Part shown: piece by piece, positions 1-12,255 of the stretch
Layout: every line of letters starts with the position of its first letter
Numbering within the stretch: position 1 is the first letter of the stretch
Assembly (NCBI GenBank): GCA_022842205.1
Contig: JALHQA010000002.1
Location: 363,232 to 427,231, forward strand
Reading direction: 5' to 3'
Source: Hyphomicrobiales bacterium
GTDB lineage: Bacteria; Pseudomonadota; Alphaproteobacteria; Rhizobiales; Methylopilaceae
Length of the DNA stretch: 64,000 nucleotides
Position numbers and translations under genes: made by a program
The notes under the pieces: generated by a model
The model's input: the letters and a program-made list of their open reading frames with translations, nothing else
Databases searched by the model: none
Told to the model about the DNA's origin: nothing

Positions 1-2793
<2,793 letters not shown>

Positions 2794-2797
<4 letters not shown>

Positions 2798-4191
2798 TCA
2801 GACGCCTCGCCCCGTTCGCGCGGGAGTTCGATTATCACTTTGAGCCCCGGCGCGTTGTCCGCCAGGTCCAGTGTTCCTCCATGCAGGCGCGCGATGGCGT
2901 TGGCAAGGCTGAGACCGAGGCCGGAGCCGGGCCGCGTGCGGCTCGACTCGAGGCGCACGAAACGCTCCAGCGCCCGGGCCCGGTTGTCGGCGGGAATACC
3001 CGGCCCGTTGTCGGCGACGACGAAGCGCACGCGATCGCCGTCGCCCTCGGCCGCGAGCGAGATCGTGCCGCCGGACGACCCTTCGGCCACGCCGTATTTG
3101 ATGGCATTGTCCGCGAGATTCGCGAGCGCCTGGCCGATCAGCTCGCGATTGCCGTGGACCACCAGGTCCGGCGCGGCGCGGATGTCGAGCTTGAGGCCTG
3201 CTTCCTCCGCCGATGGCTCGTACAGCTCGGCGACGCTCTCTACGATCTCGCCCGCATTCACGGACGACATCGCCTCGCGGGCAGCGCCGGATTCGGCGCG
3301 CGCGATGAGCAGCATCGTGTTGAAAGTGCGGATGAGCGCATCCGACTCCTCGATAATGCGGTCGAGCGTCGCGCGATAATCCTCATCGGTCCTAGCGCTG
3401 CGCAGCGCCTCCTCGGCGCGATTGCGCAGGCGCGTCAGTGGCGTCTTGAGATCGTGCGCGACATCGTCGGTGACCTGACGCAGTTCCGACATCAGTTCGC
3501 CGATGCGCTCCAGCATCTGGTTTGTGGAGAGCGCGAGTCGGTCGAACTCGTCGCCGCTGCCGTTGACGGGTATGCGGCCGGAGAGATTGCCGGCCATGAT
3601 GGTGCGTGTCGTGTCGGTCATGCCGTCGAGGCGGACGAGAACGCGGCGCGCGAGAATGAGACCGCCCGCAAGCCCGACGAGGATGACGAGCGCAAGCCCG
3701 CCGAGAATCGTACTTGCGAGAATTTCGGCGAAGCGGTTTCGTTCCGACAGATCGCGGCCGACGAGAAGACGCGAGCCGTTCGGAAGCCTCTCCAGACGCA
3801 CGAGAGCGGGCGCCGGGCCTTCATTGGCGCCAAGCCGCGTGTATTGCGTTTCCCGTATACCGGTCTTGTCGAGAACATCCGGCGGCAGCGTACCGACATT
3901 TCCTGCCAGGGGCGCACCGTTCGGCGCGGTGACGATGTAGAGGAAGGAACCCGGCTGGCTGGCGCGCTCGGCAATGGCCTGCAGCATCCCGAGAAAACCG
4001 TCGGAGCGATAACGTTGCATGAGATTCTCGGCCTCGGCATCGACCATCGCAGCAACCTGTTCCTGGACCACGCGTCCGGATTTCCAGACGACATATCCAA
4101 GGCCAAGACCCGCAGCCAGAACGAACACGGCCAGAAGGCCGAGCGCCAGCTTGAACGCGGTCGTGCGGAAAAGTTTAACGAGCGCCGTCAC
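2794..4191 (-). CDS. Membrane sensor histidine kinase (HAMP-HisKA-HATPase)
   Basis: A 465-residue EnvZ-like kinase. An N-terminal transmembrane helix (about 12-35), a periplasmic sensor of roughly 125 residues, a second helix near 165-185, a HAMP linker, then the dimerisation/phosphoacceptor motif VAHDLKTPLTRLRNRAE, an N-box (LADNAIKYG) and G-boxes (DNGPGIP, GSGLGLSLANAI) are all visible. It overlaps the upstream response regulator by 17 bp and the downstream glnE by 4 bp, so the three form one operon. The position next to a DegP protease is common in rhizobia and suggests envelope sensing; the signal itself cannot be read from the sequence. Confidence 0.9.
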
Positions 4192-4855
4192 GGATCATGT
4201 ATCCGGCACCGCGGACGGTGTGCAGCAGCGGCGTGTCCTGCCCCTTGTCGATCTTTGAACGGAGCCGCGAGATATGGACATCGATCACATTGGTCTGCGG
4301 ATCAAAGTGATAGTCCCAGACATTCTCGAGCAGCATGGTGCGGGTGACGACCTGCCCGGCATGGCGCATGAGATATTCGAGAAGGCGGAATTCGCGGGGC
4401 TGCAGAACGATGGGATTGTTGCCCCGGACGACCGTATGGGCAAGCCGGTCTAGCTCAAGATCTCCGACCTTGTAGACCGTTTCCGCGGCATTCGGCGCGC
4501 CGCGGCGGCCCAGTGCCTCGATGCGCGCAAGCAATTCGGAGAAGGCATAGGGCTTGGTCAGATAGTCGTCGCCGCCGGCGCGCAGGCCCGCAACGCGGTC
4601 ATCGACCTGGCCGAGCGCGGAGAGGATAAGCACCGGAGTCCTGACCCCCTCGCCCCTGAGACGGCCAATGACCGAAAGCCCATCGAGTTTCGGCAGCATC
4701 CGGTCCACGACCAGCACGTCGTAGGGGTTGGTGGAGGCCTGCGCATAACCGTCCTCGCCGTCCACGGCGTGGTCCGGAACATGGCCCGCTTCTCGCAGCG
4801 CTTTCACAAGATAGGCGGCGGCTTCGCGGTCGTCCTCAATCAGAAGGATGCGCAT
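4175..4855 (-). CDS. OmpR-family response regulator
   Basis: About 226 residues from MRILLIEDD; an in-frame ATG five codons upstream (4870) is possible but the family normally starts at this motif. Receiver domain with the acidic DD pair, phosphoacceptor Asp in VVDRMLPKLDG, conserved Lys in LTKPYAF, then a winged-helix DNA-binding domain ending RGAGYMIRDGAR. Partner of the overlapping downstream kinase. It lies just after the degP terminator, so it probably has its own promoter in the roughly 75-bp gap or depends on readthrough. Confidence 0.92.
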   Translation of the reverse strand: MRILLIEDDREAAAYLVKALREAGHVPDHAVDGEDGYAQASTNPYDVLVVDRMLPKLDGLSVIGRLRGEGVRTPVLILSALGQVDDRVAGLRAGGDDYLTKPYAFSELLARIEALGRRGAPNAAETVYKVGDLELDRLAHTVVRGNNPIVLQPREFRLLEYLMRHAGQVVTRTMLLENVWDYHFDPQTNVIDVHISRLRSKIDKGQDTPLLHTVRGAGYMIRDGAR

Positions 4856-4883
4856 GGCCGTTTCATACATGATCGCGAGTGCG

Positions 4884-4923
4884 GAAAAAATGAACGGCGG
4901 GCGCCACGATGGCCGCCCGCCGC
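4884..4923 (-). terminator. Intrinsic terminator after degP
   Basis: On the minus strand a 9-bp perfect stem (CGGCGGGCG / CGCCCGCCG, 4895-4923) is followed by a T-rich run (six T at 4885-4890). It sits 23 bp past the degP stop and before the response regulator start. Confidence 0.75.
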
Positions 4924-4945
4924 TCCGAAAAGACCTTCCGAGAGG

Positions 4946-6517
4946 TTAACCCTTCTTGACGGGGATGGCCACGTAACGCGCGTTGTCGCCGGTCTTCACC
5001 CGGAAGGTCACGAAGCGCGCATTGTCCTTCTTGGCGGATTCGATGGCCGCCGAGACGTCACCGGGCTCCGAAACCGCCTTGCCGCTGACATCGAGAATGA
5101 TGTCGCCGACGCGGAGCTTGTCGGCCAGCGAGCTTTCTTCGCCGATGCTGGCAACTGCGACGCCCTTGCCGTCCTCGGACCTTTCGAGCTCGATGCCGAG
5201 ATCGCCTAGGCTCGATGGTTTGGCCTTTTCAGGCTCCTTGGCACCGCCCTTGCTGTCCGAACCGAGATTCGCGACATCATCCGGGCGCTTGCCCAGCTCG
5301 ACCGTAATGTCCCGCTCGGCGCCGTCACGCCACACCTTGAGCTCGGCATCGACGCCGGGCTTCAGCGTGCCGACCATACGGGTCAGTTCGCGCGGGTCGG
5401 CGACCTTCTGACCGTTCAGGGACAGGATGACGTCCTGGTTCTTGATGCCGGCCTTGGCTGCCGGGGTGTTGGAATGGACTTCGGCGACGAGGGCACCGTC
5501 GGTCCCATCGAGGCCGATGGCTTCCGCCATGTCCTTCTCGACCGGCTGAATGCCGACGCCGAGCCAGCCGCGAGTGACCGAGCCGTTTTCGCGCAGCGAG
5601 TCGACAACACTGGCAACGACATTCGACGGAACCGCAAACGCGATGCCGACATTGCCGCCGGACTGCGAATAGATCGCGGTGTTCACGCCGACGACCTCGC
5701 CCTTGAGGTTGAAGGTCGGACCGCCGGAATTGCCACGGTTCACCGCCGCATCGATCTGCAGGAAGTCGTCATAGGGACCGGAGCCGAGATCACGGCCGCG
5801 CGCCGAGACGATTCCGGCCGTCACCGTACCGCCGAGTCCGAACGGGTTACCGATGGCAACGACCCAGTCGCCAATGCGCGGTACATCGCCTGAGAGGCTC
5901 ACGAAGGGGAAATCATTGCCTTTGTCGACTTTCAGCAGCGCCAGATCGGTCTGCGGGTCCGTACCGACAACCTTGGCATCGAAGGTGTCGCCGCTATCGG
6001 TGACGAGTTCCACTTCCTCGGCATCTTTGACGACGTGATTGTTGGTTACGACATAACCGTCAGCCGAGATGAAGAAGCCGGAGCCCTGCGCCTGGCCAAA
6101 CTGGCGCGGACGGTTCGGACCGCGGCCCTTCGAGCCGTCTTCGCCCTGCTGTCCGTATTCCTCGAAGAAGCGGCGCAGCGGATGGCCTTCCGGCAGATCG
6201 CGGAAGAAGCCCGGCATCTGACCATCGAAGGACGATGTCTCGCGCGCCGTCTTGACGCGCACGGATACGACTGCCGGCTTAACCGTTTCGACGATATCGG
6301 CAAAGCCGATCTGGTCCTGCGACGGCTGCGACCGCGCCAGATTGTTGTCCTTGCTGAGATTCTGCGCCTGGACGATCTGGGCGTTGGCGGGCGTCGGGTT
6401 CGAAATGACCGCCTCACCGGCCAGCACGCCTGCCATGCCGACGGCAAACACGGATGCGAGGAGAAGGCTCTTGCGGCGAGCCAGGGACCGGACGGGTCGT
6501 TCGGATTGCTGATTCAT
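4946..6517 (-). CDS. degP: Periplasmic DegP/HtrA-type serine protease
   Basis: A 523-residue Do-family protease/chaperone that degrades or refolds damaged periplasmic proteins. Basic N-terminus plus hydrophobic stretch (signal anchor, about residues 12-35), a trypsin-like domain with catalytic His in VVTNNHVVKDA, Asp in DLALLKV and Ser in NRGNSGGPTF, then two PDZ domains (roughly 295-390 and 425-520). Good ribosome binding site (AGAGGAAGAG). Monocistronic or last in its unit, given the terminator downstream. Confidence 0.95.
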   Translation of the reverse strand: MNQQSERPVRSLARRKSLLLASVFAVGMAGVLAGEAVISNPTPANAQIVQAQNLSKDNNLARSQPSQDQIGFADIVETVKPAVVSVRVKTARETSSFDGQMPGFFRDLPEGHPLRRFFEEYGQQGEDGSKGRGPNRPRQFGQAQGSGFFISADGYVVTNNHVVKDAEEVELVTDSGDTFDAKVVGTDPQTDLALLKVDKGNDFPFVSLSGDVPRIGDWVVAIGNPFGLGGTVTAGIVSARGRDLGSGPYDDFLQIDAAVNRGNSGGPTFNLKGEVVGVNTAIYSQSGGNVGIAFAVPSNVVASVVDSLRENGSVTRGWLGVGIQPVEKDMAEAIGLDGTDGALVAEVHSNTPAAKAGIKNQDVILSLNGQKVADPRELTRMVGTLKPGVDAELKVWRDGAERDITVELGKRPDDVANLGSDSKGGAKEPEKAKPSSLGDLGIELERSEDGKGVAVASIGEESSLADKLRVGDIILDVSGKAVSEPGDVSAAIESAKKDNARFVTFRVKTGDNARYVAIPVKKG

Positions 6518-6627
6518 GGGTCACTCTTCCTCTTGAGATGCGGGAGGCGTCGGTCCGCCTCTTCGGCAAGAGAAATGGGCGTTCGCGCCTTACGGCTCCA
6601 TGTCCCGAACATTAAAAGTTGGCAATG

Positions 6628-7080
6628 TTACGCGTCGCGCCTGAGGATAGCGTCCAACTTTTTCTGTTCTTCAGCCGTCAGTTCCTCGCGAGCACCCTGC
6701 CGTTCGCGGCGGGAGGCCCCGAGCGCAAACACGACGCCGAGTAGCAACACGGCCACGGGCCCAGCCCAGAGAATCAGTGTGCCGCCGCTGAGGCGCGGCT
6801 TGAGCAGAACGAACTCGCCATAGCGATCCACCAGGAAGTCCTTGATGTCCTCTTCGCTATCGCCCGCCGCGACGCGCTCACGGACCAGCGCGCGCAAGTC
6901 CTTCGCCAAAGGTGCATCCGAATCGTCGATCGACTGGTTCTGACAGACCATGCAGCGCAGCTCACGAAAGAGCTCGCGCGCCCGCGCTTCCTGTGCCGGA
7001 TCGGGCAATGCGCCGCTCGCGTCGTAGGCAAAGGCGGGAACTGCCAGCAGCAGAAGAAAGATCAGGGCAATCCGGCGCAT
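6628..7080 (-). CDS. ccmH: Cytochrome c maturation protein CcmH/CycL
   Basis: About 150 residues starting at MRRIALIFLLLLAVPAFA, a clear signal peptide; the ORF extends 18 codons upstream but into ccmF. The redox motif LRCMVCQNQS, conserved in CcmH and used to reduce the apocytochrome CXXCH thiols, is present, and a C-terminal transmembrane segment follows (LILWAGPVAVLLLGVVFALG). Last gene of the ccmIEFH operon, starting 4 bp after the ccmF stop. Confidence 0.95.
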   Translation of the reverse strand: MRRIALIFLLLLAVPAFAYDASGALPDPAQEARARELFRELRCMVCQNQSIDDSDAPLAKDLRALVRERVAAGDSEEDIKDFLVDRYGEFVLLKPRLSGGTLILWAGPVAVLLLGVVFALGASRRERQGAREELTAEEQKKLDAILRRDA

Positions 7081-7084
7081 CGCC

Positions 7085-9064
7085 CTACTCCGCCGGCTGC
7101 AGACGCGCGCGTGCGGGACGTGGGGCGCCGACACGGAGGCGACGATCGGCCAGCGAAATCAGCCCGCCGAACGCCATCAGGACAGGACCTATCCAGATCA
7201 GGAGAACGAGCGGCTTCCATTCGGCGCGCACGGCCACCGCGCCGTCGGTTTCCTGAAGTTCGCCGAGCGAGACGTAGAGCTGGGAGAAGCCAAACGTCAC
7301 AAGGCCGGCTTCAGTGGTCGTCATTTGCCGCACCGCGAAGACGCGCTTCGACGACTCGACCTCCGTAACCGCGACACCGGATTGCCGCAGCGTAAACCGA
7401 GCGACAAAATCCTGATAATTTGGACCGTTGCGAAGGCCGGTCTCCGTCAATACCAGGCTTTTTCCGGCGACTTCCATCGCCTGCCCGGCACGCATCATGT
7501 CGATACGCTCGATACTCCATGCCGTCGCGGCGGTCACGCCGAGCAGGGTTAGTCCCAGACCGCAATGCGCGAAGGCTGCGCCCCAGCTCGCGCGCGGCAA
7601 GCCTGCGGCGCGACGAAGGGTATCGCCCGGCGAAACACGGAAAAGCTGGGTACGTTCCACGATTTCGGCGAACGCGCCGACAATGACGAACAGCGCGATG
7701 GCAACGGCAAACGGCGCCAGCAGCGGACCGCCTTGCTCCACGTAGAAGGCGACAGCACCCGCTAGCAGGGCCGCGCCCGCCGCGTACCACAGCCGCTGCG
7801 CCGCCCAGTAAAGATCGCCGCGTTTCCACGCGAGCAAGGGGCCGAACGGCACGGCGCAGAGAAGCGCAAGCGCGAGCGGGCCGAAGGTCGCGTTGAAATA
7901 CGGTGCGCCGACCGAAATCTTGCCGCCCGTCGCCGCCTCGAGCGCGAGCGGATAGAGCGTGCCGACGAGAACCGTCGCGGTCGCGGTCGTGAGCAGGATG
8001 TTGTTCAGCACGAGCGCGCCCTCGCGCGAGACCGGCGCGAACAGCCCGCCCTGCTTGAGCCCGCCCGCACGGAGCCCGAAGAGTGCGAGCGAGCCGCCGA
8101 CAAAAACTGCGAGAATGACGAGGATGAAAAGACCGCGCTGCGGATCGACGGCGAAGGCATGAACCGACGTCAATACGCCGGAACGCACGAGGAAGGTACC
8201 GAGCAGCGACAGCGAGAAGGTGAGAATGGCAAGAAGGATGGTCCAGACTTTCAGCGCCTCGCGCCGTTCCATGACGAGCGCGGAATGCAGCAGCGCTGTT
8301 CCGGCAAGCCACGGCATGAAGCTGGCGTTTTCAACCGGATCCCAGAACCAGAAGCCGCCCCAGCCGAGTTCGTAATAGGCCCAGTAAGAGCCCATCGCGA
8401 TGCCGAGCGTAAGGAAGAGCCATGCCGCCAGCGTCCACGGGCGCACCCAGCGCGCCCATGCGGCATCGATGCGTCCTTCAATCAGCGCCGCCACTGCAAA
8501 GGCAAAGGCAATCGAGAAGCCGACATAACCGAGATAAAGCAGCGGCGGATGGACAGCGAGGCCAATGTCCTGCAGCAGCGGATTGAGATCCTGACCTTCG
8601 AGCGGCGCCGGATCGACGCGGACGAAGGGATTGGACGCGATCAACAGGTAAAGAAGGAACGCGATGGCGACCCAGGCCTGCACCGCCAGCACATCGGCCT
8701 TGAGGCGTTGCGGAAGATTGCGCCCGAAAAGCGCAACGGCCGCGCCGAAAATCACGAGAATGAGAGCCCACAGGAGCATTGAGCCCTCATGGTTTCCCCA
8801 CACGCCGGTGATCTTGTAGATGAGCGGTTTCGCGGAGTGCGAATTTTCGACAACATTCAATACCGAGAAGTCGGATGTGACATAGGCGTTCGTCAGCGCC
8901 GCGAACGCCAGGGACACGAATATAAGCTGCCCGATCGCCGTGCCATCGGCCACCTGCATGAGCGTCGCATCGTTCCGCCGCGCGCCCCAGAACGGAACGA
9001 CGCCTTGTATGCACGCCAGAACCAGCGCCAGAACCAGCGCGTAGTGGCCGATCTCGGCGATCAC
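7085..9064 (-). CDS. ccmF: Heme lyase subunit CcmF/CycK
   Basis: A 659-residue polytopic membrane protein. It carries the tryptophan-rich WWD-type segment ([19 protein letters not shown]), which binds heme in CcmF/CcmC proteins, and many hydrophobic helices. CcmF with CcmH ligates heme delivered by CcmE to apocytochrome c in the periplasm. Overlaps ccmE by 4 bp (ATGA). Confidence 0.96.
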   Translation of the reverse strand: MIAEIGHYALVLALVLACIQGVVPFWGARRNDATLMQVADGTAIGQLIFVSLAFAALTNAYVTSDFSVLNVVENSHSAKPLIYKITGVWGNHEGSMLLWALILVIFGAAVALFGRNLPQRLKADVLAVQAWVAIAFLLYLLIASNPFVRVDPAPLEGQDLNPLLQDIGLAVHPPLLYLGYVGFSIAFAFAVAALIEGRIDAAWARWVRPWTLAAWLFLTLGIAMGSYWAYYELGWGGFWFWDPVENASFMPWLAGTALLHSALVMERREALKVWTILLAILTFSLSLLGTFLVRSGVLTSVHAFAVDPQRGLFILVILAVFVGGSLALFGLRAGGLKQGGLFAPVSREGALVLNNILLTTATATVLVGTLYPLALEAATGGKISVGAPYFNATFGPLALALLCAVPFGPLLAWKRGDLYWAAQRLWYAAGAALLAGAVAFYVEQGGPLLAPFAVAIALFVIVGAFAEIVERTQLFRVSPGDTLRRAAGLPRASWGAAFAHCGLGLTLLGVTAATAWSIERIDMMRAGQAMEVAGKSLVLTETGLRNGPNYQDFVARFTLRQSGVAVTEVESSKRVFAVRQMTTTEAGLVTFGFSQLYVSLGELQETDGAVAVRAEWKPLVLLIWIGPVLMAFGGLISLADRRLRVGAPRPARARLQPAE

Positions 9065-9498
9065 CGGACGTCGCTCTTCCAGTGGCCCTGCTGTTTCAGC
9101 GTATCGGCCACTTCCTTGGGCATGTAGTTTTCATCGTGCTTGGCGAGCACATGGTCGGCGCGGAACGTGCCGTCGGTGGCGAGACTGCCTTCGGCCACCA
9201 CGCCCTGCCCTTCGCGGAACAGATCCGGCAGGAGGCCCGCATAGGCGACGATGATCTTGTTGTTGCCGTCCGTCACCTCGAAGCGGACATCGGGGCCCTG
9301 CCGGTTGACGCTTCCCGGCTCGACGAGGCCGCCGAGCCGCAATCTTTTGCCCGGTTCGGGCGGATTCTGGACGATCTCGGTCGGCCCGTTGAAGAACACG
9401 ATCGTGTCGTTCAGCGCTGTCAGTACCAGCGCCGCTGCAGCCGACAGAACGACGCCTGCAACACCAATCAGAACAAGACGCCGGCCCTTGCGGGTCAT
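9061..9498 (-). CDS. ccmE: Periplasmic heme chaperone CcmE/CycJ
   Basis: 145 residues, one N-terminal membrane anchor ([18 protein letters not shown]), an OB-fold, and the conserved heme-binding His and Tyr in the [14 protein letters not shown] motif. Carries heme from CcmC to CcmF. Overlaps ccmI and ccmF by 4 bp each, so the operon is tightly coupled. Confidence 0.96.
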   Translation of the reverse strand: MTRKGRRLVLIGVAGVVLSAAAALVLTALNDTIVFFNGPTEIVQNPPEPGKRLRLGGLVEPGSVNRQGPDVRFEVTDGNNKIIVAYAGLLPDLFREGQGVVAEGSLATDGTFRADHVLAKHDENYMPKEVADTLKQQGHWKSDVR

Positions 9499-10592
9499 GC
9501 CGGTTTTTCCTCCAGACCAAGCCCGATCAAAAGATCAGAAATACGCCGCAAGATTTTATCATCGCTTGCAAAAACTGTCCTGGCGTTAGCCGCGGCGGCC
9601 TTCGCCTTGTCCGCTTCTCCGAGCATCGCCCAGGCGCGGATCAGCCGGAGCTGGCCGCCAGCGTCCTGCGGTGCATTCTTCAAGCGCGCCTCAAGGCCCT
9701 CGACCATGCCGCGTATCGTCGCGAGCCGCTGGTCGGGGTTCACACCTTCGAGAGCAGCGGGATCAACCGCAGGCGCCTTGCCATCATCGCCAAGCGCGGT
9801 ACGGGCGAGAGCCTCCCTCACCATCGGCACATAGGCGGCATCGGTGCCCGCCTCGGCCAGCAGCCTTCTATATATGTCGGCGGCCGCCTCCCGGTCGCCC
9901 GCCTGTTCCGCCGCCCCGCCGAGATAGAAGCGTGACCGCGCATCCTTCGGATCGAGGGCCACCGCCCGTTCGAACGCTGCCTTGGCCTCCGGAGAAACCT
10001 TCCCCTGCGCGGCAATAACCAGCGATTCGCCGCGACCGGCTTCGCGCGCCGCAGTGGCGCCGAGCAGCCGGATTGCATTTGCATAGGCCTCGGCTGCCTT
10101 GCCGGGCTGGCCGGCCCGCAGGTACACCGGCGCCAGAACATCCCATCCCTGCCCATCGTCAGGACGACGCGCGAGTTCAGACTCGACGCGCGAGATCAGG
10201 GCCACCAGCGATTCATCCTCTATGCGCCGTTCTGCCAGCGGACGATCGGACAGGTCCGGCCGACCGAGCGACAGGTATATCCCGCCGGCCAGCAAAGGCA
10301 GCGCGACCAGCGCCAGAACGGCCACCATTCGCCGCCGCGCGGTCGAGGACTGTGCATTTTCGGGAGCTTTCTCTGAAATCGCGATGAGGCGGCGCGCGAC
10401 TTCCACGCGAGCGGCCTCGGCCTCGCTGCCGCCGATTGCGCCGCGGGCGAGATCCCGGTCGATTTCGGCAAGCTGGTCGCGGTAAACCGCGGCTTCACCG
10501 GCGGCCACGCGCCCCTCGCGGCGCCTCGCTAGCGGAACGAGGACAGCGAGAACCGCGACCCCGGTCAAAAGAATGAAAACAAGCCCTGTCAT
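9495..10592 (-). CDS. ccmI: Cytochrome c biogenesis protein CcmI/CycH
   Basis: 365 residues with two N-terminal membrane segments separated by a soluble loop (about 1-25 and 95-115) and a C-terminal TPR-rich periplasmic domain. CcmI binds the C-terminus of apocytochrome c and passes it to CcmFH. First gene of ccmI-E-F-H on the minus strand; divergent from soxB. Confidence 0.92.
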   Translation of the reverse strand: MTGLVFILLTGVAVLAVLVPLARRREGRVAAGEAAVYRDQLAEIDRDLARGAIGGSEAEAARVEVARRLIAISEKAPENAQSSTARRRMVAVLALVALPLLAGGIYLSLGRPDLSDRPLAERRIEDESLVALISRVESELARRPDDGQGWDVLAPVYLRAGQPGKAAEAYANAIRLLGATAAREAGRGESLVIAAQGKVSPEAKAAFERAVALDPKDARSRFYLGGAAEQAGDREAAADIYRRLLAEAGTDAAYVPMVREALARTALGDDGKAPAVDPAALEGVNPDQRLATIRGMVEGLEARLKNAPQDAGGQLRLIRAWAMLGEADKAKAAAANARTVFASDDKILRRISDLLIGLGLEEKPA

Positions 10593-10740
10593 GGGGATCG
10601 TCTAGCACAAACCCGTCTTGGGCCCAGCTTGGGCTGTTGATCGCGGTCAACCGTCCTCTTCCACGGCTCGGGAGGGGTCGCTAGTGTCCAACCGAACCCA
10701 GCGGTGATCTCCGCGCCACTTCCAAGGCTTCCGCCGACCG

Positions 10741-12003
10741 ATGCGACGACCGACCCGCCGCTACTCCTTCTCGTCGCTTTTGCGTGAGGCGCGCCACCAC
10801 CACCGGGGCTGGGCTCCCGCATGGCGGAAGGCCGAGCCGAAGCCGTCCTATGATGTCGTTATCATCGGCGGCGGCGGCCACGGCCTCGCGACGGCCTACT
10901 ATCTCGCCAAGCTGCACGGCATCACCAAGGTCGCGGTGCTGGAAAAAGGCTGGCTCGGCGGCGGCAATACCGCGCGCAACACGGCAATCATCCGCTCCAA
11001 TTATCTGCGGCCGCAGAGCATGGCACTCTATGGCTTGTCGCATTCGCTGTTCGAGCATCTTTCGCAGGAACTCGACTTCAACGTCTTCTACTCGCCGCGC
11101 GGGCTGGTTGAACTGGCGTTCAGCCGCCAGAGCATGGACGCGCTGTCGCGCACCGCGGACGCCAACCGGCATTTCGGCATCAAGACATGGATGATCCCGC
11201 CGGACGAGGTGCGGTCCCTGCTGCCGATGCTCGATGATGGCCCGCACAAGCGCTATCCGCTCTTCGGCGCGCTGTATCAGCCGCGCGGCGGCATCGCCCG
11301 CCACGATGCCGTGGCCTGGGCCTACGCCCGGATGGCATCGAAGCTCGGAGTCGAGATCATCGAGGAATGCGACGTCGAGAACATCATGACCGACGGCGCC
11401 AAAATCCTCGGCGTCCGTACATCGCGCGGCAGGATCGCCGCCGGCACGGTGATGGTGGCCGCGGCCGCCGACACGCCGCCTCTCGTCGCCCCGCTCGGCG
11501 TCAATCTTCCGATCGAGCCGGTCAATTTGCAGGCCTTCGTATCCGAACCGCTCAAGCCACTGCTTGATGTCGTGGTGCTGGCGGGAGCCGTCGACGGCTA
11601 TATCAGCCAGTCCGACAAGGGAGAACTCGTCATCGGCGGAGCGACAGACCGCTATCCAGGATACTCCCGCCGCGGCTCCCTGCCTGAAATCGAGAAAACC
11701 GCCGCATCGATGCTGGAGCTTTTTCCCACGCTCTCGCGTGTGCGCATGATGCGGCATTGGGGCGGCACGGTCGACATCACGCCGGATCGGTCACCGATCC
11801 TCGGGCCAGCCGGGCCGGATGGATTGTTCGTCAACTGCGGCTGGGGAACGGGCGGATTCAAGGCGATCCCCGGGTCCGGCTTCTCGATGGCGGCGATGAT
11901 CACATCGGGCAATGCCGCGCGCGTGGCGGAACCTTACGGCCTCGACCGTTTTGCCCAGGGCCGCCTCATCGACGAAAGCGCGGCGTCGGCGGTGGCTCAC
12001 TGA
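10741..12003 (+). CDS. soxB: Sarcosine oxidase beta subunit
   Basis: 420 residues. FAD-binding dinucleotide motif VVIIGGGGHGLATAYYLAK, and the segment GGIARHDAVAWAYAR, which holds the histidine used for covalent FMN attachment in heterotetrameric sarcosine oxidases. The start is chosen because the family N-terminal pattern (RRYS...GWAPAWR) begins right after this ATG. Catalyses oxidative demethylation of sarcosine to glycine with formation of methylene-THF. First of soxBDAG; no glyA or purU gene follows it here. Confidence 0.94.
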   Translation: MRRPTRRYSFSSLLREARHHHRGWAPAWRKAEPKPSYDVVIIGGGGHGLATAYYLAKLHGITKVAVLEKGWLGGGNTARNTAIIRSNYLRPQSMALYGLSHSLFEHLSQELDFNVFYSPRGLVELAFSRQSMDALSRTADANRHFGIKTWMIPPDEVRSLLPMLDDGPHKRYPLFGALYQPRGGIARHDAVAWAYARMASKLGVEIIEECDVENIMTDGAKILGVRTSRGRIAAGTVMVAAAADTPPLVAPLGVNLPIEPVNLQAFVSEPLKPLLDVVVLAGAVDGYISQSDKGELVIGGATDRYPGYSRRGSLPEIEKTAASMLELFPTLSRVRMMRHWGGTVDITPDRSPILGPAGPDGLFVNCGWGTGGFKAIPGSGFSMAAMITSGNAARVAEPYGLDRFAQGRLIDESAASAVAH

Positions 12004-12009
12004 GGGATC

Positions 12010-12255
12010 ATGCTGCTCATTACGTGCCCTGTCTGCTCCATCGCGGGCGATGAAACCGAATTCACCTGCGGCGGTCTGTACACCGCGCCGGGGGATCAGC
12101 GCGTCTATGCACGCGGCATTTCGCGCGAATGGTGGCTTTGCGAGTCGGGCTGCGGCAGCTGGTTCGGGCTCGCGCGGCACACCGGCAATCAGCGCATTTC
12201 CGCGATCTGGGTTCCAGGCGAGGAGCCCGACGCGCTTCCGGGCGAAATCGCATGA
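12010..12255 (+). CDS. soxD: Sarcosine oxidase delta subunit
   Basis: 81 residues, 6 bp after soxB. Begins with the Cys pair ITCPVC followed by the DETEF and GG family features, and ends with cysteines in LCESGCGSWF; delta subunits bind zinc. Overlaps soxA by 4 bp. Confidence 0.9.
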   Translation: MLLITCPVCSIAGDETEFTCGGLYTAPGDQRVYARGISREWWLCESGCGSWFGLARHTGNQRISAIWVPGEEPDALPGEIA